DNA from: Gammaproteobacteria bacterium
Lineage (GTDB): Bacteria; Pseudomonadota; Gammaproteobacteria; Natronospirales; REEB76
NCBI GenBank assembly: GCA_028871235.1
Contig: JAGWNO010000039.1
Coordinates: 1-13,785 of the forward strand
Direction: 5' to 3'
Length of the DNA: 13,785 nt
How positions within the stretch are numbered: position 1 is the first letter of the stretch; the number at the start of each line of letters is the position of its first letter. This document shows positions 1-7,679 of this stretch, piece after piece. The notes beneath the pieces are model-generated. The model was not told the origin of the DNA, did no database searches, and saw nothing but the letters and a program-made list of their open reading frames with translations. The translations under genes and the position numbers were made by a program.

Positions 1-3000
1 GTCCGCCAGCGCCACACCGGCGTAACCGGCGTACAGCCTGAATGCCTCCACATACTGGGCAGGCGGCGTGCGGTCGCCGTCATCCAGTTCCGTGGCCAGG
101 GTCGCGAGTTCGGCGTTGATGCCGGCGAGATTGCGGTGCGGTCCGGCCTTGCTCTGCAACTCCGCGACATGCTTGTCCAGACCGTCCACCGCGGCGCGCA
201 GCGCCGCATCCGCAGCTTTGCCGTGCAACCGCCGGCTGAGCGCCGCCAGCTGTTGATGCAGCAGCTCCATCTCCTGGTAGGCACGGGTGGTGGTGTCCAT
301 GGACTTGCCAATCTGCAGGGCCAGCGCCAGCTGTTTCTGCAGCGCCCCGGGCTCCGCCCTGACGCGCGGATCCAGGATCACGGTAAGCGGCTGTATATAG
401 GTATTGCCGCCGGCCGTGAGCTTCACGGTGTAATGACCCGGCGGCACCAGCGGCCCCTCCGGCACGATGGGTGTGCCTTCGCCGTAAAGGGCGGCGATGG
501 AGTAACCGTATTTGATCGCCCGGGGCCGCGGATAGCGCAGGTCCCAGACAAAGCGCTGCGCGCCGGGTGTCGCCGGCAGCGCTGCCGGCGGCACCAGCCA
601 GGCGTCGGCGAAATACTGCTGGGTCTCGAGCGGCGCCGGCGCTGCGTCGCTGGAGTACTGGCGCACCAGTCCGCCCGTGCCGTTGTAGATCGCCAGTGTC
701 ACCGGTCCTTGCACCTGGCTGCCCAGCCAGTAATCGATCACCGCGCCGGTAGGCGGGTTCCGGCCGGCGGCTATCTCCGGCGGCAGCGGCGTGTCCTTGT
801 TATTGTTATTGCGCACCCGCACCGCGACGGCGGGTTTGTACAGGAATGCCCGTGAACGGAGCAGCGCCGCGTTCATCTGGCGCAGCGGCGTCACGTCGTC
901 CAGCACCCACAGCGCCCGCCCCTGGGTGGCGATCACCAGGTCATCGCCATGCACCGTCATGTCGCGCACCCGGGCGCTGGGCAGGTTGAGCTGCAGCGGC
1001 TGCCAGTGGTCCCCGTCATCGGCTGAAACGTACACACCGGCGTTGGTGCCGGCATACAACAATCGCGGCTGCTTGGGATCCTGGCGCACCACGTACACGT
1101 ACTGGCCCGCCGGGATACCGCGGGTGATCTTGGTCCAGGTGCGGCCGTAATCGTGGGTGCGGTAGATATAGGCGCTGCGGTCGTCCTGGCGGTGCGCGTC
1201 CACCGCCGCATAGGCGGTGGCGGGGTCGGTGGCGGAGGCGTCAATCTGGTTGACCCGCCCCCACAGGGGCAAACCGGCCGGGGTCACGTTCCGCCAGTGC
1301 CTGCCGCCATCAGTGGTCAACCGTATCAGGCCGTCATCGGTGCCGGCCCATATCGCGTCCCGGTTGAGTGGCGATGGCGCGATGCTGAATACCACGCCGT
1401 AGCCACAGGCCCGCGCTTCCGCGAGTGTAATGGCATCGCTGTCGCAGTTTCTCGCCGCACCCGGATCAGCGCCGCTGAGATCAGGGCTGATGGCCCGCCA
1501 GTGCAGGCCCCCGTCCGTGGTCTTGAACACCACTTGCGCACCGAGATACAACGTATGCGCCGCACGCGGGTCCGCCACCAGCGGATAGAACCAGGTATAG
1601 CGATACCGGACCTTGTCGGGCCGCTGCCCATAGCTCGAGATCGGCCAGGCGGAGATGTTCTGCACCAGGCCGGTGCGGGAGTCGAAGCGCGACACATGCC
1701 CGCCCAGCCCGCCGACGTACACGATATGCGGGTCGCCGGTATCGGGCACCACATAGCTGCGCTCATCGCCGCCCACCGGATGCCAGTCGCGGAACGTGAG
1801 CTCGCCGTAGTCACCGCGGCTCCTGGCCTCCACCGTGCCGCTGTCCTGCTGGCCGCTGTAAATGCGATAGGGGAAACGCTCGTCGGTGGCCACGTGATAG
1901 AACTGGCCGGTGGGCTGGTTGTACCAGCTTGACCAGCTGCGTCCGCCGTCCACGCTGACGGTGGTGCCCTGGTCGCTGGCCAGGATCATGTTGTTGTCAT
2001 GCTCGGGATTGATCCACAGGAAGTGGTAGTCGTCACCGCCCGGGGCGCCCTTGAACCAGCTGAATGTCCTGCCGCCGTCGGTGGAACGCGCCACTGAACG
2101 GTTCATGACGTACACCGTATCCGGATTCTTCGGATCCACGGTGACGCGGGCGAAATACCAGTCAGCCAGATGCCCGCCGCCCATGAGCTTCCAGTTGGCG
2201 CCGCCGTCATCGGAACGGTACAGGCCGCTGTCGCTCTTGGCAGGCGATTCGATGATGGCGTACACGCGCTGATCATCGGTGCCGGGCGCCACCGCCAAAC
2301 CGATGCGGCCGAGCGCGCCTGCCGGCAGTCCGTGACCGCTCAGACGCCTCCAGGTCTGGCCTTCGTCCGTGGATTTCCAGATGCCGCTGCCCGGGCCCGC
2401 CTGCGGCTTGAAATACGATAACCACGGGTACATGCGCGCCTGCCAGGTGGCGGCGAACATCACCTGGGGATGGGCGTCGTCGGCGGCCAGGTCCACCGCG
2501 CCGGTATCGTCGTTGACAAACAGCACCTTGTCCCAGTGTTGGCCGCCGTCACTGGAGCGGAACACGCCACGCTCGGCGTTGGAGCCGAACAGATGACCCA
2601 GCGCCGCCACCAGCAGCACCTCGGGGTTTTTCGGATCCACCCAGATGCGGCCGATGTGGCGCGTATCATCCAGGCCGACGTGCGCCCAGGTCTTGCCGCC
2701 GTCGGCGGAGCGATACACACCGTCGCCGCCGACGATGTCGTAACGCGTCTCCGGCTGGCCGGTACCTGCATATATGATGTTGGCGGCGGAGGGTGCGATG
2801 GCCAGTGCGCCGATGGAAATGGAGCCCGCCTGCTGGAACGACGGCACCCAGGTCAACCCCGCATCCGTGGTCTTCCACACGCCGCCATCGGCGCCGCCGA
2901 AATAGAACACGTTGGGCTGATCGGGAATGCCCACCGCCATGGTGGACCAGCCGCCCCGGAACGGCCCTACCTCGCGCCAGTGCAGCTGTGCGTACAGGGG

Positions 3001-3096
3001 CGTCAGGGACTCAGCGGCATCCGCGAACGGAGCCACAAGGGCGCCCGCCAGCAGCCCCGCAACCAGGGCCGGAACAATAAATAAGCTACGCAGCAT
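1..3096 (-). CDS. Exported Asp-box beta-propeller protein (sortilin/VPS10-like, 'BNR glycosyl hydrolase'), 3' end cut by window
   Basis: An open frame of 1032 codons runs off the left edge, so the C-terminus is missing. The ATG at 3096 has an AGGAG ribosome site at 3104-3108. Residues 1-27 form a Sec signal peptide (MLRS, hydrophobic core, cleavage near ADA-AES), so the protein is periplasmic, surface-bound or secreted. Eleven Asp-boxes (S/T-x-D-x-G-x-x-W/F) start near residues 75, 129, 180, 241, 294, 337, 381, 525, 594, 646 and 691, implying one or two beta-propellers. Residues about 800-910 look like an Ig/FlgD-type beta domain (VPPGHYTVKLT), and 915-1030 is helical and charged. The only cysteines I see, C551 and C564, could form a disulfide. 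Such proteins are often annotated as glycosyl hydrolases or sortilin-like, but Asp-boxes are structural and I see no catalytic signature. Substrate is unknown. Family membership is well supported; function is not. Confidence 0.9.
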   Translation of the reverse strand, partial: MLRSLFIVPALVAGLLAGALVAPFADAAESLTPLYAQLHWREVGPFRGGWSTMAVGIPDQPNVFYFGGADGGVWKTTDAGLTWVPSFQQAGSISIGALAIAPSAANIIYAGTGQPETRYDIVGGDGVYRSADGGKTWAHVGLDDTRHIGRIWVDPKNPEVLLVAALGHLFGSNAERGVFRSSDGGQHWDKVLFVNDDTGAVDLAADDAHPQVMFAATWQARMYPWLSYFKPQAGPGSGIWKSTDEGQTWRRLSGHGLPAGALGRIGLAVAPGTDDQRVYAIIESPAKSDSGLYRSDDGGANWKLMGGGHLADWYFARVTVDPKNPDTVYVMNRSVARSTDGGRTFSWFKGAPGGDDYHFLWINPEHDNNMILASDQGTTVSVDGGRSWSSWYNQPTGQFYHVATDERFPYRIYSGQQDSGTVEARSRGDYGELTFRDWHPVGGDERSYVVPDTGDPHIVYVGGLGGHVSRFDSRTGLVQNISAWPISSYGQRPDKVRYRYTWFYPLVADPRAAHTLYLGAQVVFKTTDGGLHWRAISPDLSGADPGAARNCDSDAITLAEARACGYGVVFSIAPSPLNRDAIWAGTDDGLIRLTTDGGRHWRNVTPAGLPLWGRVNQIDASATDPATAYAAVDAHRQDDRSAYIYRTHDYGRTWTKITRGIPAGQYVYVVRQDPKQPRLLYAGTNAGVYVSADDGDHWQPLQLNLPSARVRDMTVHGDDLVIATQGRALWVLDDVTPLRQMNAALLRSRAFLYKPAVAVRVRNNNNKDTPLPPEIAAGRNPPTGAVIDYWLGSQVQGPVTLAIYNGTGGLVRQYSSDAAPAPLETQQYFADAWLVPPAALPATPGAQRFVWDLRYPRPRAIKYGYSIAALYGEGTPIVPEGPLVPPGHYTVKLTAGGNTYIQPLTVILDPRVRAEPGALQKQLALALQIGKSMDTTTRAYQEMELLHQQLAALSRRLHGKAADAALRAAVDGLDKHVAELQSKAGPHRNLAGINAELATLATELDDGDRTPPAQYVEAFRLYAGYAGVALAD

Positions 3097-3159
3097 GCTT
3101 CACTCCTGCTGAAAAATTGCGCACCTGTCGCGCATGGCGCAGGCCCCTTTGGACCGGCA

Positions 3160-3188
3160 GTCTTAATCATCCGGCCCCGGTTTGACAA
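3160..3188 (-). promoter_or_regulatory. Possible sigma70 promoter for the Asp-box protein gene
   Basis: Reading the minus strand, TTGTCA (3188-3183) matches five of six -35 bases. It is followed after 17 bases by TAAGAC (3165-3160), a poor -10. This would give a leader of about 55-60 bases before the ATG at 3096. The weak -10 makes this tentative. Nothing else is recognised in the rest of the 3097-3344 gap. Confidence 0.25.
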
Positions 3189-3344
3189 GCCTGGATGGCC
3201 GCAGGTTCAGCCTTGTTCTGCGGTGTATGCCATGTCGGCGATGATGGACGATGTGGCAACACCACCCGGGCGTGTTTTCAGGTCAGGGGAAAATCAGCGG
3301 AGATGGAGACGGCGCTCACAGACCGTGGGAAACCGCGGCGGCAA

Positions 3345-3374
3345 CAAAACGGGGGCGGCCGGTCCCGCCCCCGT
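3345..3374 (-). terminator. Intrinsic terminator of the Cyc2-like gene
   Basis: On the minus strand the stem GGGGGCGG (3372-3365) pairs perfectly with CCGCCCCC (3358-3351) across a six-base loop. Two further pairs (3350/3373 and 3349/3374) extend it. The minus-strand transcript then reads into a short T-rich tract (TTTTGTTG). It begins about 20 bases after the stop codon of the 3392-4729 gene, so that gene appears to be transcribed alone and separated from the Asp-box gene downstream. Confidence 0.85.
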
Positions 3375-3391
3375 GACTTACCGCAACCGCG

Positions 3392-4729
3392 TCACCACAA
3401 CAGCCACAGGGCCAGATACAGGGTGTTATTATCGGAGGCATTGCGCCCCGTGCCATCATAGTTGGTCGAAGCACCATTGAACTTGTTGTAGAGCACGTAT
3501 TGCACGCTGGCTTGCACGTTCAGTGCCGGTACCCAAGTCCACTGCAGTATCCAGCCATTGCTGTTCGGCGAGCCCAGCGCACTTACCGGCCCGTAGAGCA
3601 GTGGATCCGTGCTGCCGGTGGTATTGAAGTAAGCCAGCGTGGGGCCATAGCTGTTGTTCCAGTAATAGCTGGCATCCGCCTTCCAGTAGTTCAGGTGATC
3701 GGTAGGGTTCGACGCCGTTCCGAGAATCGTGCCGGCATTCCAGTTCTGGTTCTCGTGTATATATATGCCATGCAGAGTCAGGGAATCGGCGCCCATGACC
3801 CGCTGGTATTGGGTATCCACGCCCACATCATTGAAATCGTTCGTGGGACCGCTGAGTGCATTACCGCCACCTGGAAAGATATGGCTCACCATGCCCAGGG
3901 CACCGAACTCCCAGTCGTTCTGGCTGCCGCCAGCCCCTTCCCAGGCATGCTCGTACGCCAGACGCCAGTAGGGAGCAAGACCCGAGATGATGTTGGAGGC
4001 GGTGCCGGTGTAGGGCTGCGCAACCCCGATCTGACTGGAACGGTACAGAGTGACCTCGCCGTATATCGAATTGTTCAGCCACACGTAGGCGCCCAAGCCC
4101 GCCACCTGCTGGTTAAAGCTTGAGACCATCACCGGTTCAGCAAAGGGTGTATTCGCGGCCGCGGAACCCAGGAAGGGGAAGCCCCAGTCGGAGGTACTGT
4201 TCCAGACATCCTGTACGCTGGGATCGTTGTTGGCGGTCAGACCCCAGACGACGCTGTTATCGCCCCAGTTGGCATCGCGGGCATACCGGATATCGGTGTT
4301 ATCCATGCTGAAGTGGTCAGTGTCCGAGGTGTAGGTGATCTGCGCAAAGGCACCCATGTGCTCGGCGATGGCCCCCGCATAAAAAAAGCTCAATTGCTGT
4401 GGGAATGCCACGCTGCTGTTCTGTGCGCCCGGCTGACTTGTCCTGGTGACCGTGTCAGACAGCAGCATCATGGCCGACAACGGCGGGAACTTGTCTATGT
4501 TGAGCTTATTGCTGCCGCCACTCAGTTTATCCGGGCCGAGCACATACCCGTGCAGCTTGAAGTAGCGCCCGAAGGCGGTGAGCTGCGGCGGCACCGTGTG
4601 ACAGGCGGCGCAGGACATGCCCGTCTGGCGGGCGTAGCTCGGCACCGCCAGGGCCGTAGTCGGCCACATGGGAACGGCTGCAACAACCAGGGGAACGACG
4701 GCCAGCTGGACAACACGCCTGAAGAACAT
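3392..4729 (-). CDS. Outer-membrane monoheme cytochrome-porin, Cyc2-like
   Basis: A 445-residue protein. I start it at the ATG at 4729 because GGAGGT lies at 4740-4735, six bases away, and a signal peptide (MFFRRVV...TTALA, residues 1-28) follows at once; the longer frame from 4792 would hide it. Directly after cleavage comes PSYARQTGMSCAACH, with CxxCH at 40-44 for one covalent c-type heme, then a PPQLTAFGRYFKLHGY segment. The remaining ~380 residues are rich in Trp, Tyr, Asn and Gly with alternating patterns typical of a transmembrane barrel, and end in ...LYLALWLLW. No other cysteines are present. An N-terminal monoheme site fused to a barrel is the Cyc2 architecture; Cyc2 proteins are outer-membrane Fe(II) oxidases of neutrophilic and acidophilic iron oxidisers. 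Related uncharacterised cytochrome-porins exist in other bacteria, so iron oxidation is inferred, not shown. It diverges from hemN and has an FNR-type promoter. Confidence 0.8.
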   Translation of the reverse strand: MFFRRVVQLAVVPLVVAAVPMWPTTALAVPSYARQTGMSCAACHTVPPQLTAFGRYFKLHGYVLGPDKLSGGSNKLNIDKFPPLSAMMLLSDTVTRTSQPGAQNSSVAFPQQLSFFYAGAIAEHMGAFAQITYTSDTDHFSMDNTDIRYARDANWGDNSVVWGLTANNDPSVQDVWNSTSDWGFPFLGSAAANTPFAEPVMVSSFNQQVAGLGAYVWLNNSIYGEVTLYRSSQIGVAQPYTGTASNIISGLAPYWRLAYEHAWEGAGGSQNDWEFGALGMVSHIFPGGGNALSGPTNDFNDVGVDTQYQRVMGADSLTLHGIYIHENQNWNAGTILGTASNPTDHLNYWKADASYYWNNSYGPTLAYFNTTGSTDPLLYGPVSALGSPNSNGWILQWTWVPALNVQASVQYVLYNKFNGASTNYDGTGRNASDNNTLYLALWLLW

Positions 4730-4790
4730 GACATGACCTCCATAGGGATCCCGCCTGCGGACGGGCGCGGTCCGCGCGCGATTCGACTCC

Positions 4791-4803
4791 ATGAAGCATT
4801 ATA
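4791..4803 (-). promoter_or_regulatory. Promoter -10 of the Cyc2-like gene
   Basis: A perfect TATAAT lies on the minus strand at 4803-4798, predicting a start near 4791 and a leader of about 62 bases containing the GGAGGT site. The -35 position 17 bases upstream (4826-4821, ATGGTG) is poor, which fits a promoter that needs an activator. Confidence 0.6.
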
Positions 4804-4824
4804 GGTCGCCGTCCCCGGACCACC

Positions 4825-4844
4825 ATGACCTGGATCAACATCAA
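4825..4844 (-). promoter_or_regulatory. Overlapping FNR/ANR-type sites upstream of the Cyc2-like gene
   Basis: The FNR consensus is TTGAT-N4-ATCAA. On the minus strand, TTGATGTTGATCCA (4844-4831) matches nine of ten defined bases. Overlapping it by one half-site, TTGATCCAGGTCAT (4838-4825) matches seven or eight, depending on how the degenerate half is scored. The second is centred at 4831.5, about 40-41 bases upstream of the start predicted from TATAAT, the class II activation position. The first is centred about 46 bases upstream. I infer activation of the Cyc2-like gene under low oxygen; which of the two is occupied cannot be told. Confidence 0.55.
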
Positions 4845-4903
4845 GGCTGGGCACCACCCCGGCGGACGCTGTCCGTTCCGTGCGGCGGCCAAGCGCCGCC
4901 TGC

Positions 4904-4945
4904 TTGACATAGATCAGTTCTCCCACCGGCATGGCGGTGTAGGGT
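4904..4945 (+). promoter_or_regulatory. FNR/ANR-type promoter of hemN
   Basis: TTGACATAGATCAG at 4904-4917 matches eight of ten defined bases of the FNR/ANR consensus, with the half-sites correctly spaced. About 29 bases after its centre comes TAGGGT (4940-4945), an acceptable -10 (T, A and final T conserved). This is the class II geometry and predicts a start at about 4952. hemN is a known ANR/FNR target in other Gammaproteobacteria, which supports the call. Confidence 0.6.
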
Positions 4946-4951
4946 GCCGGG

Positions 4952-6367
4952 ATGCAACTTCGGGCTCCTGCCGTGGATACATCCGTCCATTTCGATCCTG
5001 ATCTGATACGTCGCTACGATCTGCACGGACCGCGCTACACTTCCTATCCCACCGCTGCACAGTTTCGCGACGGCTTCGACCCCATGGAATATGCGCAAGC
5101 GGCACGCAGCAGCAACGACGATCCCATACCCGCGCCTCTTTCCTTGTACCTGCATATCCCGTTCTGCGAGAGTCCCTGCTACTACTGTGGATGCACCCGC
5201 GTCATCACCCGCAATCACGCCAAGGCACAGGCTTATCTAGCGCGGCTGTATCGCGAAATCGAGCTGCAAGCGGCATTGTTCGACCGGGACCGCAGCGTGC
5301 GGCAGCTGCACCTGGGCGGCGGCACGCCCACATTTCTGACACTCGACGAACTGCAGGAGCTCATGGATGTGCTGGGGCGATTTTTCACATTGTCGCGCAA
5401 CCCGCGGCGCGACTTCAGCATCGAAGTGGATCCGCGCACGGTACAGCCGGAAACCATCGCCGGGCTTGCCACACTCGGTTTCAACCGCATCAGCTTCGGC
5501 ATCCAGGATCTGAACCCGGACGTGCAGCAGGCTGTCAACCGCATCCAGCCGCAGGCACACACGCTGGATCTCATCGCCACGGCGCGCCACAGCGGATTTG
5601 CATCCATCAACGCGGATCTGATCTATGGATTGCCCTACCAGACGCTGCACACCTTCGGTGAAACGCTGGAGACGATCATCGCGGCCCGGCCCGACCGTCT
5701 GGCGATCTACAACTATGCGCATATGCCGCAGCTGTTCAAGGCGCAGCGGCAGATCGCGGAAGACCGGTTACCCGATGCCGAGGCCAAGTTGGGCTTGCTG
5801 GGTCTCACCATCGGCAAGCTGACGGCGGCGGGCTACGAATACATCGGCATGGATCACTTCGCCCTGCCCACGGACCCGCTGGCGGACGCGCTGCACAGGG
5901 GCACGCTGCAACGCAATTTCCAGGGTTATGCCACCGGCGCCGAGTGCGACCTGGTGGGGTTCGGCATGAGCGCCATCGGCTTCATCCGCGACACCTACAG
6001 CCAGAATGCCAAAAGCCTCAGGGAATATTCGGAGTGCCTGGATGACGGCCGGCTGGCCATCCGCAGGGGCCTGGAGATGAATGCCGACGACCGCTTGCGT
6101 CGCGCCCTGTTGCAGCAGCTTACCTGCCAGGGACAGATAACGTTCAGTCTCTATGAGCAACATTTCGGCATCAGCTTCCAGGAATACTTCGCCACGGAAC
6201 TGCGGGCCTTGACGCCTATGGCCGCCGACGGACTGGTGAAGATGAGTGCTGCAGGCTGCGTGCTTACCCCAACCGGGCGTTTGCTGGTGCGCGCCGTGGC
6301 CATGGTGTTCGACGCCTACCTGCGGCGGCATACCTCGGCACCGGCGCGGTTCTCAAAAGTCATCTGA
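4952..6367 (+). CDS. hemN: Oxygen-independent coproporphyrinogen III dehydrogenase
   Basis: HemN is a radical-SAM enzyme of the cytoplasm that converts coproporphyrinogen III to protoporphyrinogen IX without oxygen, for heme synthesis in microaerobic or anaerobic cells. The protein has 471 residues (E. coli HemN 457). The family hallmark GPRYTSYPTA sits near residues 26-35. The cluster motif CxxxCxxCxC is complete at C72, C76, C79 and C81, followed by GGGTPTFL at 122-129. The C-terminal HemN domain is intact. The ATG at 4952 has only a weak AGGG (4941-4944) upstream, and the FNR-type promoter predicts transcription starting at that same base, so the mRNA may be leaderless or translation may begin at the in-frame GTG at 4973; homologues start a few residues shorter. 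It diverges from the Cyc2-like gene and precedes the FNR-type regulator by 118 bases. Confidence 0.97.
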   Translation: MQLRAPAVDTSVHFDPDLIRRYDLHGPRYTSYPTAAQFRDGFDPMEYAQAARSSNDDPIPAPLSLYLHIPFCESPCYYCGCTRVITRNHAKAQAYLARLYREIELQAALFDRDRSVRQLHLGGGTPTFLTLDELQELMDVLGRFFTLSRNPRRDFSIEVDPRTVQPETIAGLATLGFNRISFGIQDLNPDVQQAVNRIQPQAHTLDLIATARHSGFASINADLIYGLPYQTLHTFGETLETIIAARPDRLAIYNYAHMPQLFKAQRQIAEDRLPDAEAKLGLLGLTIGKLTAAGYEYIGMDHFALPTDPLADALHRGTLQRNFQGYATGAECDLVGFGMSAIGFIRDTYSQNAKSLREYSECLDDGRLAIRRGLEMNADDRLRRALLQQLTCQGQITFSLYEQHFGISFQEYFATELRALTPMAADGLVKMSAAGCVLTPTGRLLVRAVAMVFDAYLRRHTSAPARFSKVI

Positions 6368-6457
6368 ACAAGGCCGGCAAAGCAATTTCCCGGATGGTGG
6401 CGGCCGGACCGGACATCACCAGGGGCCATCAGCGGTTTTCCTTTGAGTAAATCATGG

Positions 6458-6463
6458 GATAAT
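6458..6463 (+). promoter_or_regulatory. Possible -10 of the fnr-type gene
   Basis: GATAAT matches five of six -10 bases and would place a start near 6470, sixteen bases before the ATG at 6486. The -35 region 17 bases upstream (GTTTTC) is weak. If real, the regulator has its own promoter besides any read-through from hemN; I saw no terminator between hemN and this gene. Confidence 0.4.
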
Positions 6464-6485
6464 GTATTGAACAGACCCAACCGGA

Positions 6486-7232
6486 ATGGCCTCCATGGCG
6501 CAACAGGCGGCGGAAACGCGCATCGACCTGCAGCGTTTACGCAAGGTATGCAGCAGTTGCTCGCTGGCTGAGCTGTGTCTGCCCATGGGGCTGAGCCGCA
6601 GCGACGTGGAACGCCTGGACCGCATTGTCCAGCCCACCGGACCTCTCCATACCGGCGAGCACATTTACCGCGTCGATGACCCATTCGAGGCTATTTATGC
6701 GGTGAGATCCGGGTATATCAAAACCTACCTGGTGGATGAGTCGGGGCGGGAACAGGTACTCGGCTTCCATTTGCCGGGGGAACTGGTCGGGCTGGACGCC
6801 ATCTATCCAAACCGGCACCAGTGCAACGCCATTGCCCTGGACACGGTGACCGTCTGCAAGCTTCCCTACGGCGACATCGCGAGTCTCGCCACGCAGGTAG
6901 CCAGCCTGCAAAATCAGATATTCCGTCTCATGAGCAAGGATATCGGCGGTTCCCATGCGCTGTCCGGCGATTTCACCGCCGAAGAACGCGTCGCCTCCTT
7001 CCTCATGAGCATCTCCAGCCGCCTGCATCTGCGCGGTTATTCCGCCACTGATTTCATCCTGGCCATGACCCGGCGTGACATCGCCAATTACCTGCGCCTC
7101 GCCACCGAAACCGTGAGCCGGGTCTTCGCAAAATTCCAGGACGACGGTCTCATCGCTGTGGATCGCCGCAATATCCGCGTACTCGAGCTGGACAAACTGG
7201 CCGCACTCTGCCGCAGCGTGCCGCAGGTATGA
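6486..7232 (+). CDS. fnr: FNR/ANR-family oxygen-sensing transcription regulator
   Basis: A 248-residue CRP/FNR-family protein (E. coli FNR 250). The N-terminal cysteines C22, C25 and C31 (CSSCSLAELC) and C124 in VTVCKLPY match the four ligands of the oxygen-labile [4Fe-4S] cluster, so it should dimerise and bind DNA only when oxygen is low. Residues about 50-130 form the cyclic-nucleotide-binding-like barrel, followed by the dimer helix. In the C-terminal helix-turn-helix, ETVSR carries E208, S211 and R212, the residues that read TTGAT half-sites, which is why FNR-type boxes nearby are meaningful. The start could be the ATG at 6486 or at 6495; neither has a clear ribosome site. Adjacency to hemN parallels the anr–hemN neighbourhood of Pseudomonas. 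In that genus the gene would be called anr; an FNR orthologue is the safe call. Confidence 0.95.
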   Translation: MASMAQQAAETRIDLQRLRKVCSSCSLAELCLPMGLSRSDVERLDRIVQPTGPLHTGEHIYRVDDPFEAIYAVRSGYIKTYLVDESGREQVLGFHLPGELVGLDAIYPNRHQCNAIALDTVTVCKLPYGDIASLATQVASLQNQIFRLMSKDIGGSHALSGDFTAEERVASFLMSISSRLHLRGYSATDFILAMTRRDIANYLRLATETVSRVFAKFQDDGLIAVDRRNIRVLELDKLAALCRSVPQV

Positions 7233-7341
7233 GCCGCCTGCCGTCGGGGACACCCGGCGCGGAGTGAGTACATGCAATCGGACGGATGGTTCCCGCAGTC
7301 CGGCGCCGCCGCGCATATCCGGCGATTCCGGAGCATTTTTC

Positions 7342-7370
7342 TTGACCCCCATACCCCGCTCCGCGATAAT
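7342..7370 (+). promoter_or_regulatory. Promoter of tRNA-Arg
   Basis: TTGACC (7342-7347), a 17-base spacer and GATAAT (7365-7370) give five of six matches to each sigma70 element. The predicted start is near 7377, nine bases before the mature tRNA. The GC-rich stretch after the -10 (CCGCAGCC) is typical of stringently controlled stable-RNA promoters. Confidence 0.8.
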
Positions 7371-7385
7371 CCGCAGCCTTGCATC

Positions 7386-7462
7386 GCGCCCGTAGCTCAG
7401 TTGGATAGAGTACCTGGCTACGAACCAGGGGGTCGGGAGTTCGAATCTCTCCGGGCGCGCCA
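7386..7462 (+). tRNA. tRNA-Arg (anticodon ACG)
   Basis: A complete 77-base cloverleaf. The acceptor GCGCCCG (7386-7392) pairs with CGGGCGC (7452-7458), then come discriminator G and an encoded CCA (7460-7462). The anticodon stem CCTGG/CCAGG closes a loop with ACG at 7420-7422. The T-arm is GGGAG-TTCGAAT-CTCTC. It decodes CGN codons, with A34 normally becoming inosine. Its 3' end is a common integration target, and a recombinase remnant lies 44 bases downstream. Confidence 0.97.
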
Positions 7463-7505
7463 TTCAAATCAAAGGCTTACCAGTAAGGCTCGGCCCTTCG
7501 ATTGA

Positions 7506-7679
7506 TCAACGCAGGGAAATCGTAGGGTTTCCATCCACGACTTCCCACGCCCGTTCGATCCGCTGGGCCGCACTCGCTAAATGCTCGGGTGCCAAATGCG
7601 CGTACCTGAGCACCATCCCGCACGATTTCCATCCACCTGGTTCCACGAGCTGTTGCAGGTTTGGACCTGCGGCAGAGGC
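7506..7679 (-). pseudogene. C-terminal remnant of a tyrosine recombinase (phage/island integrase)
   Basis: On the minus strand, in the frame ending at the TGA at 7508-7506, the translation contains NLQQLVEPGGWKSCGM directly followed by VLRYAHLAPEHLASAAQRI. This matches the end of tyrosine integrases: the 'LQ-L-ELGGW' segment, then the catalytic tyrosine in RYAHL. About 57 codons are recognisable. The upstream Arg-His box (HxLRH) is absent, ELGGW reads EPGGW, and no start or catalytic core precedes it. Homology is lost near 7680, so it is a truncated, non-functional stub. Its 3' end faces tRNA-Arg. A different, longer frame over the same bases is not the real one. Confidence 0.8.

Noticed and set aside
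6443..6456. FNR-like half-sites TTGAG and ATCAT just before the fnr-type gene
   Set aside because: The half-sites are three bases apart instead of four and overlap the putative -10 region, so self-regulation is not supported.
6537..7463. Long minus-strand frame opposite the FNR-type gene, starting MARPERFELPTPWF
   Set aside because: Its start is the antisense translation of tRNA-Arg, a known annotation artefact, and the rest is the shadow of the real regulator gene.
7472..7486. Hairpin CTTAC-CA-GTAAG after tRNA-Arg as a terminator
   Set aside because: The stem has only five pairs, the loop is too small, and no T-run follows.
7501..7509. TTGATCAA palindrome just after tRNA-Arg
   Set aside because: It has no four-base spacer, so it is not an FNR site, and it lies in the integrase stub's 3' end.
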